The notes: generated from the letters alone by a model not told the origin. Positions 1 to 5,415 are shown, counted from the stretch's first letter. The stretch: 7,350 nucleotides of DNA from Candidatus Nitrosymbiomonas sp. (GCA_020724185.1 DYHL01000134.1:1-7350), one strand, 5' to 3'. Numbers and translations are program-made.

Positions 1-22
1 CAGCCCAGTATCTGTGCCCCTT

Positions 23-69
23 TCCGGCGTTGCATCGTCGGGAACTTCGGCCTAGGGAAGGACGCCGGA
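23..69. repeat. 8-bp inverted repeat downstream of dnaB
   Basis: TCCGGCGT (23-30) and ACGCCGGA (62-69) are perfectly complementary across a 31-base loop, within about 85 bases after the dnaB stop. No T-run follows on either strand, so it is a poor candidate for an intrinsic terminator. I see no gene or RNA in 1-106. Confidence 0.35.
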
Positions 70-106
70 GGTCACGCGGTTATTCCCCGCCACGTGCCAG
101 GGGTCT

Positions 107-2452
107 TTACGATCCCGCAGTGCCAGCGTGCTTGCGGTCGAGGTCTCGGAACCGTCCGTGCTCCTTGTTGAAGAACATCTCGACGTTCCCCACGGGCCCG
201 TTGCGGTGCTTGGCAATCCGGATCTCAGCGACGTGCTGCTTGCCTTCCGCCCGCGCCTTGGCCTCGTCGTAGTACTCCTCGCGGAATATGAAGAGCACCA
301 GGTCCGCCACCTGCTCGAGCTCCCCGCTCTCCCTCAAATGCGAAAGTTGCGGCACGCGGCTGCCGGTTGACTCCACTACCCGAGAGAGCTGCGATATCCC
401 GATCACCGGGAGGTTCAGCTCCTTGGCCAGCGACTTGATCGAGCGTGCGATCTCCGAGACCTCCTGGGTGCGGTTCTCCGACCGCTTGTACGAGTGGATC
501 ATCTGAATGTAGTCAATGATGATCAACCCAAGCCCGTGCTCGGCCTTCAGCTTGCGGGCCTTGGCCCGCATCTCAATCGCCGATAGCGTGGACGAGTCGT
601 CAATGAAGATCGGCGCCTCGCTCAGCTTCCCCATTGCGGTGGCCAGGCGCGGCCAGTCGGCGTCGCTCAGGTGGCCACTGCGCAGCCGGGAAGAGTCCAC
701 CTGCGCCACGCTGCAGAGCATCCGCTGGACGAGCTGTTCCTTGTTCGTTTCCAGACTGAAGATCGCCACCGGTACCTGGTGCACAACCGCGGCGTGTTGG
801 GCGATGTTGAGGGCTAAGGTGGTGTTGTGCACGCAGACGTCGTTGGCGACGAAGTTGTGGGTTTCCGGCACGGTCAGGTCGTAGACCTGGAAGAGCCCGG
901 CCTCCTCGATCGAGACCACCTCTTCCCACATCACGTCAATCTCGTCGAGCAGCGAGCGCTGGGCGTTGCGCGCCCACCTCCGCAGTCGCTCCCAACCGAA
1001 GATGCCCGCCTCCCGCACCAGGGCGAGCGTGGCGCCCACGCCCAGGGTGAGCGCGCCGTCGCGACGCGCGGCAGGCACGCCGAAGCGCAAGAGGAGATGC
1101 TGGACGCCGCGTGCCATGCGCTCCGAGGGAAAGACCGCCTGCACCTGGTAGCCGTGGGGATGCTCGCCGACCTCGGCCAGGGCACCCATCATCCGGTTGA
1201 GGAACAGCGCCAGTTTCTCGCGGCGCAGCGTGAATACCGCGGCCGGCAGCGCCCGGAGGTGCGGCGCCTGCCCCATCTCGGGGTAGCGCCAGAACAGGTC
1301 GGCCACCGCGGCACCGCCCTCGCTGCCGCCGCTGATGCCGGACTGCGCCACCTTCCGGCCTCGCGCCCCGGCCAGAATCGCCTCGGCCGCCGCGGCGGCG
1401 TCGGAGAAGTCCTCCGCAATCTGCGGGCGGGCCGGAAGCCGGCCGCTGCATAGGTAGGCCAGCAGCTTGACCTCGTGGTCGGGCAGGTCTGCCCGTCCAT
1501 ACACTGGCAGCCGGCGCGGAACGGCGATCAGCGCCCCCGGGGCAAGCGCGGCTAGGGGTTCCCACCCGGACGGCGTAAGGAAGGGGTGCGTCAGCGTGGT
1601 CTCGACCGACCGGCCACCACTGGTCGTTACCCGGAAGACGGGCTTAACCCCGTCGTCCACGAACAGGCTGGGCGCAGCAGGCCTGAATCTATGGTCGTGA
1701 CCCAGCGTGAGCAGCGCGGCCTGCCCGGCGGCAACCATCTCCTGGATCGTCCGGACCTCTCCCGTGGACGCGTCCACAACCTCGGCATCGAACTTCAGGC
1801 ACTTGCCCATTGAGGGCCTGGCCGCGATGATGATCAGGTCGGAAGGCTGCAGCCCTGCGGTGATTTTGTCGAGCTCTGCGAACCCGGTGGGCACTCCGGT
1901 GATCGAGCCCTTGTCTCGGTAGCGGCGATCTATCTGCTCGAAGCTCTCGCGCAGGACCTCGGCGATCGGGAGGAAGTGCTGCCCCATCCTCCTGCTGGCG
2001 ATGCCGAAGACCATCTTCTCGGCCTGGTCCAGCAGCAGCTCGACATCCTGATCCTCGCGGAACCCCATGCCGACGATCTGCGTGCCGGCGGAGATCATCT
2101 GCCGCAGCATCGCCTTTTGCATGACGAGCCGGGCATAGTACTCCACGTTGGCGGCAGTAGGCACGGCGTGCAGAAGAGAGGTCACGTAAGCCGCTCCCCC
2201 CGCGTCGTCGAGCAGGCCCTGCACGCGCAGCCGGTCAGTGACGCTGATCAGGTCGGCCGGCTCGCCGCGCTCGAACAGCTCGGCGATGACCTCAAAGATG
2301 CGGCGGTGCGCGTCGCGGTAGAAATCCTCAGCCCTCACCAGCTCCACGACGCGCGCAATGGCGTCGCGCTCCAGCAGCATGGAACCCAGAATGCTCTGCT
2401 CGGCTTCCAGGTTCTGCGGGGGCACCCGATCAACTGGCGGGTTCACGCTCAT
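107..2452 (-). CDS. dnaB: Replicative DNA helicase DnaB, interrupted by an intein
   Basis: This is the hexameric 5'-3' helicase that unwinds DNA at the replication fork. The 781-residue product is a 455-residue DnaB plus a 326-residue intein (218-543). Residues 13-115 form the N-terminal DnaB domain. The RecA-like ATPase follows: Walker A ARPSMGK at 211-217, continuing after the intein as TT at 544-545; IFSLE with likely catalytic Glu568; Walker B LIIIDYIQ with Asp647; ISQLSR at 686-691; LRESGELEQ at 706-714; and the arginine-finger segment IAKHRNGP at 746-753 (Lys748, Arg750). The extein length is normal for DnaB. The ATG start is supported by AGGAG six bases upstream and by the typical beginning PPQNLEAEQSILGSMLL. 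The gene has its own promoter in the 218-base gap after rplI and ends in TAA. Identification is secure. Confidence 0.98.
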   Translation of the reverse strand: MSVNPPVDRVPPQNLEAEQSILGSMLLERDAIARVVELVRAEDFYRDAHRRIFEVIAELFERGEPADLISVTDRLRVQGLLDDAGGAAYVTSLLHAVPTAANVEYYARLVMQKAMLRQMISAGTQIVGMGFREDQDVELLLDQAEKMVFGIASRRMGQHFLPIAEVLRESFEQIDRRYRDKGSITGVPTGFAELDKITAGLQPSDLIIIAARPSMGKCLKFDAEVVDASTGEVRTIQEMVAAGQAALLTLGHDHRFRPAAPSLFVDDGVKPVFRVTTSGGRSVETTLTHPFLTPSGWEPLAALAPGALIAVPRRLPVYGRADLPDHEVKLLAYLCSGRLPARPQIAEDFSDAAAAAEAILAGARGRKVAQSGISGGSEGGAAVADLFWRYPEMGQAPHLRALPAAVFTLRREKLALFLNRMMGALAEVGEHPHGYQVQAVFPSERMARGVQHLLLRFGVPAARRDGALTLGVGATLALVREAGIFGWERLRRWARNAQRSLLDEIDVMWEEVVSIEEAGLFQVYDLTVPETHNFVANDVCVHNTTLALNIAQHAAVVHQVPVAIFSLETNKEQLVQRMLCSVAQVDSSRLRSGHLSDADWPRLATAMGKLSEAPIFIDDSSTLSAIEMRAKARKLKAEHGLGLIIIDYIQMIHSYKRSENRTQEVSEIARSIKSLAKELNLPVIGISQLSRVVESTGSRVPQLSHLRESGELEQVADLVLFIFREEYYDEAKARAEGKQHVAEIRIAKHRNGPVGNVEMFFNKEHGRFRDLDRKHAGTAGS
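824..1801 (-). mobile_element. DnaB intein in the P-loop, with a degenerate LAGLIDADG endonuclease region
   Basis: This 326-residue, in-frame protein-splicing element lies between Walker A Lys217 and Thr544. The class 1 splicing residues are all visible: nucleophile Cys218 opening block A (CLKFDAEVVD), block B TLTH (Thr286, His289), block F VYDLTVPETHNFVAND (524-537), block G VCVHN with penultimate His542 and terminal Asn543, then +1 Thr544. Removing it rejoins GK to TT and restores a normal P-loop. The middle still resembles a LAGLIDADG (DOD) endonuclease: block C-like LLAYLCSGR at 330-338, block D/E-like FLNRMMGALAEVG at 417-429, and block H-like VQHLLLRFGV at 450-459. Neither LAGLIDADG-type helix keeps its catalytic aspartate. 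The length lies between mini-inteins (about 140) and full inteins (400 or more). Base composition matches the host gene, which suggests long residence. Confidence 0.96.
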
Positions 2453-2484
2453 GGCGAACTCCTGTTTGGGGGCCAGGCTCCCTC

Positions 2485-2513
2485 ATGTTATCGAACATAT
2501 GTACGGTAGTCAA
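2485..2513 (-). promoter_or_regulatory. Predicted sigma-70-type promoter of dnaB
   Basis: On the minus strand there is a -35 hexamer TTGACT (2513-2508, 5/6 match), a 17-base spacer, and a -10 hexamer TAACAT (2490-2485, 4/6 match). Transcription would start near 2478, leaving a leader of about 26 nt that includes the dnaB AGGAG ribosome binding site. The location, in the only sizeable gap between rplI and dnaB, fits a dnaB promoter. It has not been tested. Confidence 0.65.
2492..2505. promoter_or_regulatory. LexA/DinR-box-like operator in the dnaB promoter spacer
   Basis: The minus strand reads CGTACATATGTTCG, which matches 9 of 10 fixed positions of the Gram-positive SOS box CGAAC-N4-GTTCG. 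It lies wholly inside the 17-base spacer between the predicted -35 and -10 elements, so a bound repressor would block RNA polymerase. An imperfect match could also arise by chance, and a different dyad-binding regulator is possible. No lexA gene is in the window. Confidence 0.4.
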
Positions 2514-2603
2514 GCGGGCATCGAACTTCGCGCGCGCAACCTTCCGGGCCTGGCTGCGTGTACTGCTTCGGCCGGGCTGCTGTGCATCTCCTTTGGGATG
2601 AGC

Positions 2604-2644
2604 TGTGGGTAAGCGAGAAATCTCGCGGGACACGCTGGGGATAA
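2604..2644 (-). promoter_or_regulatory. Two DnaA-box-like 9-mers flanking a perfect palindrome
   Basis: On the minus strand TTATCCCCA (2644-2636) and TTACCCACA (2612-2604) each differ from the DnaA box TTATCCACA at one position. They share orientation and are spaced 32 bases apart. Between them is the perfect inverted repeat GCGAGA-TT-TCTCGC (2626-2613), which abuts the second box. No T-run follows the palindrome, so it is not an intrinsic terminator. A role as DnaA-responsive control of dnaB is inference; chance matches remain possible. Confidence 0.3.
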
Positions 2645-2670
2645 CCCGTGGGCAGGATGTGGGCTACTCC

Positions 2671-3117
2671 CTACCGTGTGCCGACGACATTGAGATCTAT
2701 CTTCACCACCCTGCCCGGCCGGACGCGCACCGGTACCCGGTAGAAGCCCTGGACCCGTATTGGCTCCTCCAGTTCAATCTGCTTGCGGTCCACGGAAAAA
2801 CCTCGTCCGGCCAGTGCCTCGGCGATCTGTTGGGACGTCACGGAGCCGAACAGCTTCCCGCCCTCGCCTGCCCTGCCGCGCACCTCGAGTACCACGCCCT
2901 CCAGCCGGCTGATCAAGCCATCAGCCTCGGCGCGATCGCGTTCGGTGCGCCGCTGCGCGGCCTGCTGCTTGTGCTCGTGGGCGCGCAGTGCCCCCTCGCT
3001 GGCAGGCACGGCCAGGCCCTTCGGTATGAGGTAGTGGTGCGCGTGGCCCTCTTTGACCTCACAGGTGGCTCCGGCCTTGCCGGTCCCCGGGACGTCCTTG
3101 AGCAGGATAACCTTCAT
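2671..3117 (-). CDS. rplI: 50S ribosomal protein L9
   Basis: L9 is a large-subunit protein that binds 23S rRNA near the L1 stalk and helps maintain reading frame. The 148-residue product is of normal length: an N-terminal rRNA-binding domain (about 1-50, MKVILLKDVPGTGKAG through YLIPKGLA), a long charged connecting helix (about 45-75), and the C-terminal domain with GGKLFGSVTSQQIAEAL. The same frame stays open far upstream, but the true start is the ATG at 3117. It begins the family sequence, follows a strong GGAGGAGG, and overlaps the yybS stop as ATGA, implying translational coupling. One oddity is GHAHHYL at 24-30, where the family usually has GYA(R/N)NYL. The canonical Tyr25 and Asn28 are both His. 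The stop is TAG. Confidence 0.97.
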   Translation of the reverse strand: MKVILLKDVPGTGKAGATCEVKEGHAHHYLIPKGLAVPASEGALRAHEHKQQAAQRRTERDRAEADGLISRLEGVVLEVRGRAGEGGKLFGSVTSQQIAEALAGRGFSVDRKQIELEEPIRVQGFYRVPVRVRPGRVVKIDLNVVGTR

Positions 3118-4103
3118 GCGTCCTCCTCCCTGGCGGATACCTGCGTAAGGCCCCAGCGCTCCCGAACCCGCAGCGCCGAGTCCAGGATTCCAAGCATCAT
3201 GGCCACAAGGCCCAGTGCAGGAACCGTCATGACGATGATCACCGCGAGCACCTGCGCGAACCTGCCGAATCCGAGGTTGCCCAGGATCATCCAGCCGGCC
3301 AGGATCCCCTGCAGCGTGAACGCGCTCTGTGTGGCAAGCATCAGGCTCCAGCCGGCGCTCTGCAAGAGGGCCGGAGCTCCAGGCCGCAGGCCCAGCACCA
3401 GCAGGAGGTAGGCCAGGGGCACGAGCCAGATTCCTGCCGTCGGGATGCGCCAGGTCCGCACCGGGGGCAACGGAGCCAGCCGGTACCCAATCCGGGCAAG
3501 CACGCGGCGGCCCACCTCGTAGTTCAACCACGCCGCGAAGAGGGCGCCGAAGACCAGCATCGCCGGCAGCAGGTAGGGAAGCAGCCGCGCGAACTCCCGC
3601 ATCTGGGTGGAGACCGAATCTATCTGGGCCTGGGAAAGGCCCAACCGCGCGTAGAGACTGGCCGACGTCTCAACGCTGCGTTCCATGGTGCGGGCCATCT
3701 CGGCCATGCTCACCCGGCCGCCGCCCATCAGGCCCAGGTAGTTCAGGAGGGTCGAGACGAAGGCCACCACCCCGGCGGTCAGCACCACCCGCGTAGCCGA
3801 CCAGCCACGGCGGGCGCCTATGCCCAACACGATTCCCATCGGGGCGAATGAGACCAGAATGGCGAGTCCCAGCAGGGGACCGGCCAGCATCGCGCCGACC
3901 AGGCCAGCCGCAACGCCGGCGACCGCGGCCACGCGCAGGCCGTGACGGATAACCAGAACCGCCAGCGGCAGCGGGCAAAGCAGGGCCGTGGCGATGCCGA
4001 CCAGGGGCAGGTAGTGGGTGGCGACGGCAAAGACGGCCACGAGCGCCGCCAGGATGGCGCCCTCGGTAAGGCCCTGAGTGCGCATGCGCCGCGCCGACAT
4101 CAC
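3114..4103 (-). CDS. yybS: YybS/DUF2232-family polytopic membrane protein
   Basis: This 329-residue protein is strongly hydrophobic. Likely membrane spans are at about 12-33, 36-53, 57-74, 77-95, 103-125, 172-193, 222-239, 250-272 and 284-307. A polar amphipathic stretch (128-170) and a basic segment (198-220) lie between spans. The fold and its position directly before rplI-dnaB match B. subtilis YybS (DUF2232). The family's biochemical role is not established; an ECF-transporter S-component-like membrane fold has been suggested, and I see no catalytic motif. The frame begins GTG-ATG (4103 or 4100), with another in-frame ATG at residue 7. None has a good ribosome binding site, so the exact start is uncertain. 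It begins 45 bases after rpsR and ends in an ATGA overlap with rplI. The family call rests on topology and context as much as on sequence. Confidence 0.8.
   Translation of the reverse strand: MMSARRMRTQGLTEGAILAALVAVFAVATHYLPLVGIATALLCPLPLAVLVIRHGLRVAAVAGVAAGLVGAMLAGPLLGLAILVSFAPMGIVLGIGARRGWSATRVVLTAGVVAFVSTLLNYLGLMGGGRVSMAEMARTMERSVETSASLYARLGLSQAQIDSVSTQMREFARLLPYLLPAMLVFGALFAAWLNYEVGRRVLARIGYRLAPLPPVRTWRIPTAGIWLVPLAYLLLVLGLRPGAPALLQSAGWSLMLATQSAFTLQGILAGWMILGNLGFGRFAQVLAVIIVMTVPALGLVAMMLGILDSALRVRERWGLTQVSAREEDA
3121..3129 (-). promoter_or_regulatory. rplI ribosome binding site within the end of yybS
   Basis: The minus strand reads GGAGGAGGA just before the ATG at 3117. It fixes the L9 start despite the long upstream open frame. 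The same bases encode the last acidic residues of the YybS-like protein, so the two genes are packed for coupled translation. Confidence 0.85.
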
Positions 4104-4126
4104 CGGGTTGCGGGCGCGCGCCGGGA

Positions 4127-4145
4127 GGCCCGATCCCGGCGGGCC
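4127..4145. repeat. Short GC-rich inverted repeat between rpsR and yybS
   Basis: GGCCCG (4127-4132) and CGGGCC (4140-4145) form a perfect 6-bp stem with a 7-base loop in the 45-base gap. No T-run follows on the minus strand, so it is not a canonical terminator. It may slow ribosomes or protect mRNA ends, or it may mean nothing in such GC-rich DNA. Confidence 0.35.
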
Positions 4146-4148
4146 GGT

Positions 4149-4394
4149 CTACTCTCCGGCGTAGGGAAGCAGCGCGAGTTCGCGCGCCCTCTTGATCGAC
4201 ACCGCCAGGAGCCTCTGGTGCTTCGCGCAGTTTCCGGACACCCGCCGCGGCAGGATCTTCCCGCGGTCGGTGACGAAACGGCGGATGCGCAGGGCGTCCT
4301 TGTAGTCAATCTCTTTGGTCTTCTCCGCGCAGAACGCGCAGGTCTTCCGCTTGAGCTTGCGTCCGCGCCACTGCTTCTTGGGTGCGTCTGGCAT
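4149..4394 (-). CDS. rpsR: 30S ribosomal protein S18, zinc-binding type
   Basis: S18 forms a heterodimer with S6 on the platform of the small subunit. The 81-residue product has the family core from about 17 to 78 (FCAEK, IDYKD, LRRFVTDRGKILPRR-type segment, then the basic C-terminal helix). Cys19-x2-Cys22 and Cys56-x2-His59 make a complete CxxC...CxxH zinc site, so this is the C+ form rather than the zinc-free form some bacteria use under zinc limitation. The N terminus is rich in Lys and Arg, as usual. The ATG at 4394 is preceded by GGAGG with a 7-base spacer. It lies 35 bases after ssb and ends in TAG. Its partner S6 is two genes upstream, in the standard rpsF-ssb-rpsR order. Confidence 0.97.
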   Translation of the reverse strand: MPDAPKKQWRGRKLKRKTCAFCAEKTKEIDYKDALRIRRFVTDRGKILPRRVSGNCAKHQRLLAVSIKRARELALLPYAGE

Positions 4395-4429
4395 GCAAAT
4401 GCCTCCGTGTTACAACTCTGGTGCGAGGT

Positions 4430-4822
4430 CTAGAACGGCACTTCCTGCTCGTTCTCCTCGGCGAACTCCCCGCCTTCGGTGGTTCCTGCCGGAGCGCCGG
4501 TCGCCTTCCGGTCGAGGAACCGGACCGCGTCTGCCACAACCTCGGCGACCCTCCGCTTCTGGCCGTCCTGGGTCTCGTAGGACCGAATCTGCAGCCGGCC
4601 CTCAACGGCCACCAGGCGTCCCTTGCTGAGATGCTGGCTGACCTGCTCGGCGAGCTTGCGCCAGGCCACGATGTCAATGAAGTCGGTCTCGCGCTCGCCC
4701 TGCTGGTTGGCAAAGGGGCGATCCACCGCCAGCGAGAACGAGGCGACCGGATGCCCGCTGGGAACGTACCGCAGTTCGGGGTCACGGGTGAGCCGGCCAA
4801 TCAGTACAATCCTGTTAAGCAC
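4430..4822 (-). CDS. ssb: Single-stranded DNA-binding protein SSB
   Basis: SSB coats single-stranded DNA during replication, repair and recombination, and recruits partners through its C-terminal tip. The 130-residue product has one OB-fold (about 1-105) with the family opening LNRIVLIGRLTRDPELRY, the DFIDIVAWRKLAEQ segment (Trp54, likely DNA-stacking), and LVAVEGRLQIRSYE. A short Gly/Ala/Glu linker of about 20 residues leads to the acidic tip EQEVPF, equivalent to the usual DDDIPF. The linker is shorter than in typical 160-180-residue SSBs. The start codon is GTG, supported by GGGAGGGAG just upstream. The gene lies 24 bases after rpsF and ends in TAG. It probably shares the rpsF promoter, linking SSB supply to ribosomal protein synthesis. 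Confidence 0.97.
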   Translation of the reverse strand: MLNRIVLIGRLTRDPELRYVPSGHPVASFSLAVDRPFANQQGERETDFIDIVAWRKLAEQVSQHLSKGRLVAVEGRLQIRSYETQDGQKRRVAEVVADAVRFLDRKATGAPAGTTEGGEFAEENEQEVPF

Positions 4823-4826
4823 AGCA

Positions 4827-4835
4827 CTCCCTCCC
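4827..4835 (-). promoter_or_regulatory. ssb ribosome binding site supporting a GTG start
   Basis: The minus strand reads GGGAGGGAG, four bases before the GTG at 4822. It supports the GTG, which precisely begins the conserved LNRIVLIG sequence. Confidence 0.75.
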
Positions 4836-4846
4836 TCTGGGGCGGT

Positions 4847-5257
4847 CTAGGTGCCGGGCGGCTCGGGTTGCACGGACTCGAGTTGCACGGACTCGGGCTG
4901 TGGGGTGGCAACAACAATCGGTACTTCGGAAGGCGCTGCTGCCGGCTGCGTGGTCTTCGGGGGCGCGATCGCCCCCACGGCGACGGTGATCGAGGTGCGC
5001 AGGATTTCCTCGATGACCTTCAGGCCGTGCCGGATCTCCGGGAGGCGGTCTCCTGACACCGAGAGCCGGACAAAAACATAATGGCCTTCCCGGTACCTCT
5101 GTATCGGGTAGGCCATGCGGCGCTTCCCCCAGACGTCCGTGTGCTCGATCGTCGCGTCCTGCTCGGTCAAGCGCTGGGCTGCCCTCTCCATAACCGAGCT
5201 CATGGCCTCGGCCTCGAGATCGGGCTTGACGATATAGACAAGATCATACTGAGGCAA
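4847..5257 (-). CDS. rpsF: 30S ribosomal protein S6 with a Pro/Val/Glu C-terminal tail
   Basis: S6 binds S18 and the central domain of 16S rRNA in the small-subunit platform. The 136-residue product has the S6 core at about 1-97 (YDLVYIVKPDLEAEAM, WGKRRMAYPIQRYREGHYVFV, then LKVIEEILRTSITVAVG). A tail of about 39 residues rich in Pro, Val, Gln and Glu follows, including a tandem pentapeptide ESVQL-ESVQP. Tails vary among S6 proteins (E. coli S6 is polyglutamylated at its end), but this one lacks a terminal EE. The start is TTG at 5257, directly after AGGAGGGG. It is the first gene after a promoter and a long structured leader, which suggests S6:S18 feedback control of the rpsF-ssb-rpsR mRNA. 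The stop is TAG. Confidence 0.97.
   Translation of the reverse strand: MPQYDLVYIVKPDLEAEAMSSVMERAAQRLTEQDATIEHTDVWGKRRMAYPIQRYREGHYVFVRLSVSGDRLPEIRHGLKVIEEILRTSITVAVGAIAPPKTTQPAAAPSEVPIVVATPQPESVQLESVQPEPPGT
4867..4896. repeat. 15-bp tandem duplication in the rpsF tail
   Basis: Two adjacent 15-base units (4867-4881 and 4882-4896) differ only at the last base. Read in the rpsF frame they encode ESVQL and ESVQP. This is a recent in-frame pentapeptide duplication in the dispensable-looking tail of S6. Confidence 0.9.
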
Positions 5258-5409
5258 CGCAGCCCCTCCTCCTCTGGTCTTTCAGGCCCCTGGAGCCGGG
5301 CCTGAAGGGCGTTCCGCCCGCAGCCCTCCCTTCGGTTGGCACCTTGGGAGGGCAGGAGGAACGCGCGGCCTTCCGCCCGTTGTCAGGCGCGCCGCGCGTT
5401 CTGCAAGCG
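5258..5409 (-). promoter_or_regulatory. Structured 5' leader of the rpsF operon, probable S6:S18 autoregulatory region
   Basis: Between the predicted transcription start (about 5409) and the rpsF TTG lie about 150 nt containing four perfect inverted repeats. Hairpin 1 pairs 5400-5391 with 5369-5360 (10 bp). Hairpin 2 pairs 5353-5346 with 5330-5323 (8 bp) and has a 15-nt loop reading AAGGTGCCAACCGAA. Hairpin 3 pairs 5319-5315 with 5311-5307 around a GAA loop. Hairpin 4 pairs 5306-5298 with 5289-5281 (9 bp) and ends 7 bases before the Shine-Dalgarno run. None is followed by a T-run, so they are not intrinsic terminators. In many bacteria the rpsF leader contains an RNA motif with a conserved CCG that binds the S6:S18 complex. 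The ACCGA in loop 2 may be that element, but I cannot confirm the fold. Confidence 0.6.
5263..5273 (-). promoter_or_regulatory. rpsF ribosome binding site supporting a TTG start
   Basis: The minus strand reads AGGAGGAGGGG, ending five bases before the TTG at 5257. The GAGG repeats allow more than one register of pairing with 16S rRNA. No in-frame ATG or GTG lies at the family start, so this site decides in favour of TTG. Confidence 0.8.
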
Positions 5410-5415
5410 ACGCCA

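Noticed and set aside
1..106. tRNA, small RNA gene or convergent gene end after dnaB
   Set aside because: No cloverleaf, conserved RNA sequence or credible reading frame is visible; there is only a weak 8-bp inverted repeat with a long loop.
936..1565. 209-codon frame on the minus strand within the intein
   Set aside because: It overlaps the intein in a shifted frame and its product is Arg/Gly/Pro-rich without motifs. It is not a separate free-standing endonuclease gene.
2430..2633. 67-codon minus-strand frame across the rplI-dnaB gap
   Set aside because: It has no ribosome binding site or recognisable sequence, crosses the predicted dnaB promoter and overlaps the dnaB start.
2436..2670. 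Full replication origin in the rplI-dnaB gap
   Set aside because: Only two imperfect DnaA-like boxes are visible, there is no AT-rich unwinding element, and dnaA/dnaN are absent from the window.
3118..3531. N-terminal extension of L9 (in-frame start at 3531)
   Set aside because: The extra 138 residues lie inside yybS in another frame and are low-complexity Pro/Gly/Arg. The L9 family start at 3117 has a strong ribosome binding site.
5281..5306. Strong 9-bp hairpin as an intrinsic terminator of ychF
   Set aside because: It is followed by AGACCAGAGG rather than a T-run on the minus strand, and it lies downstream of the predicted rpsF promoter, directly before the rpsF ribosome binding site.
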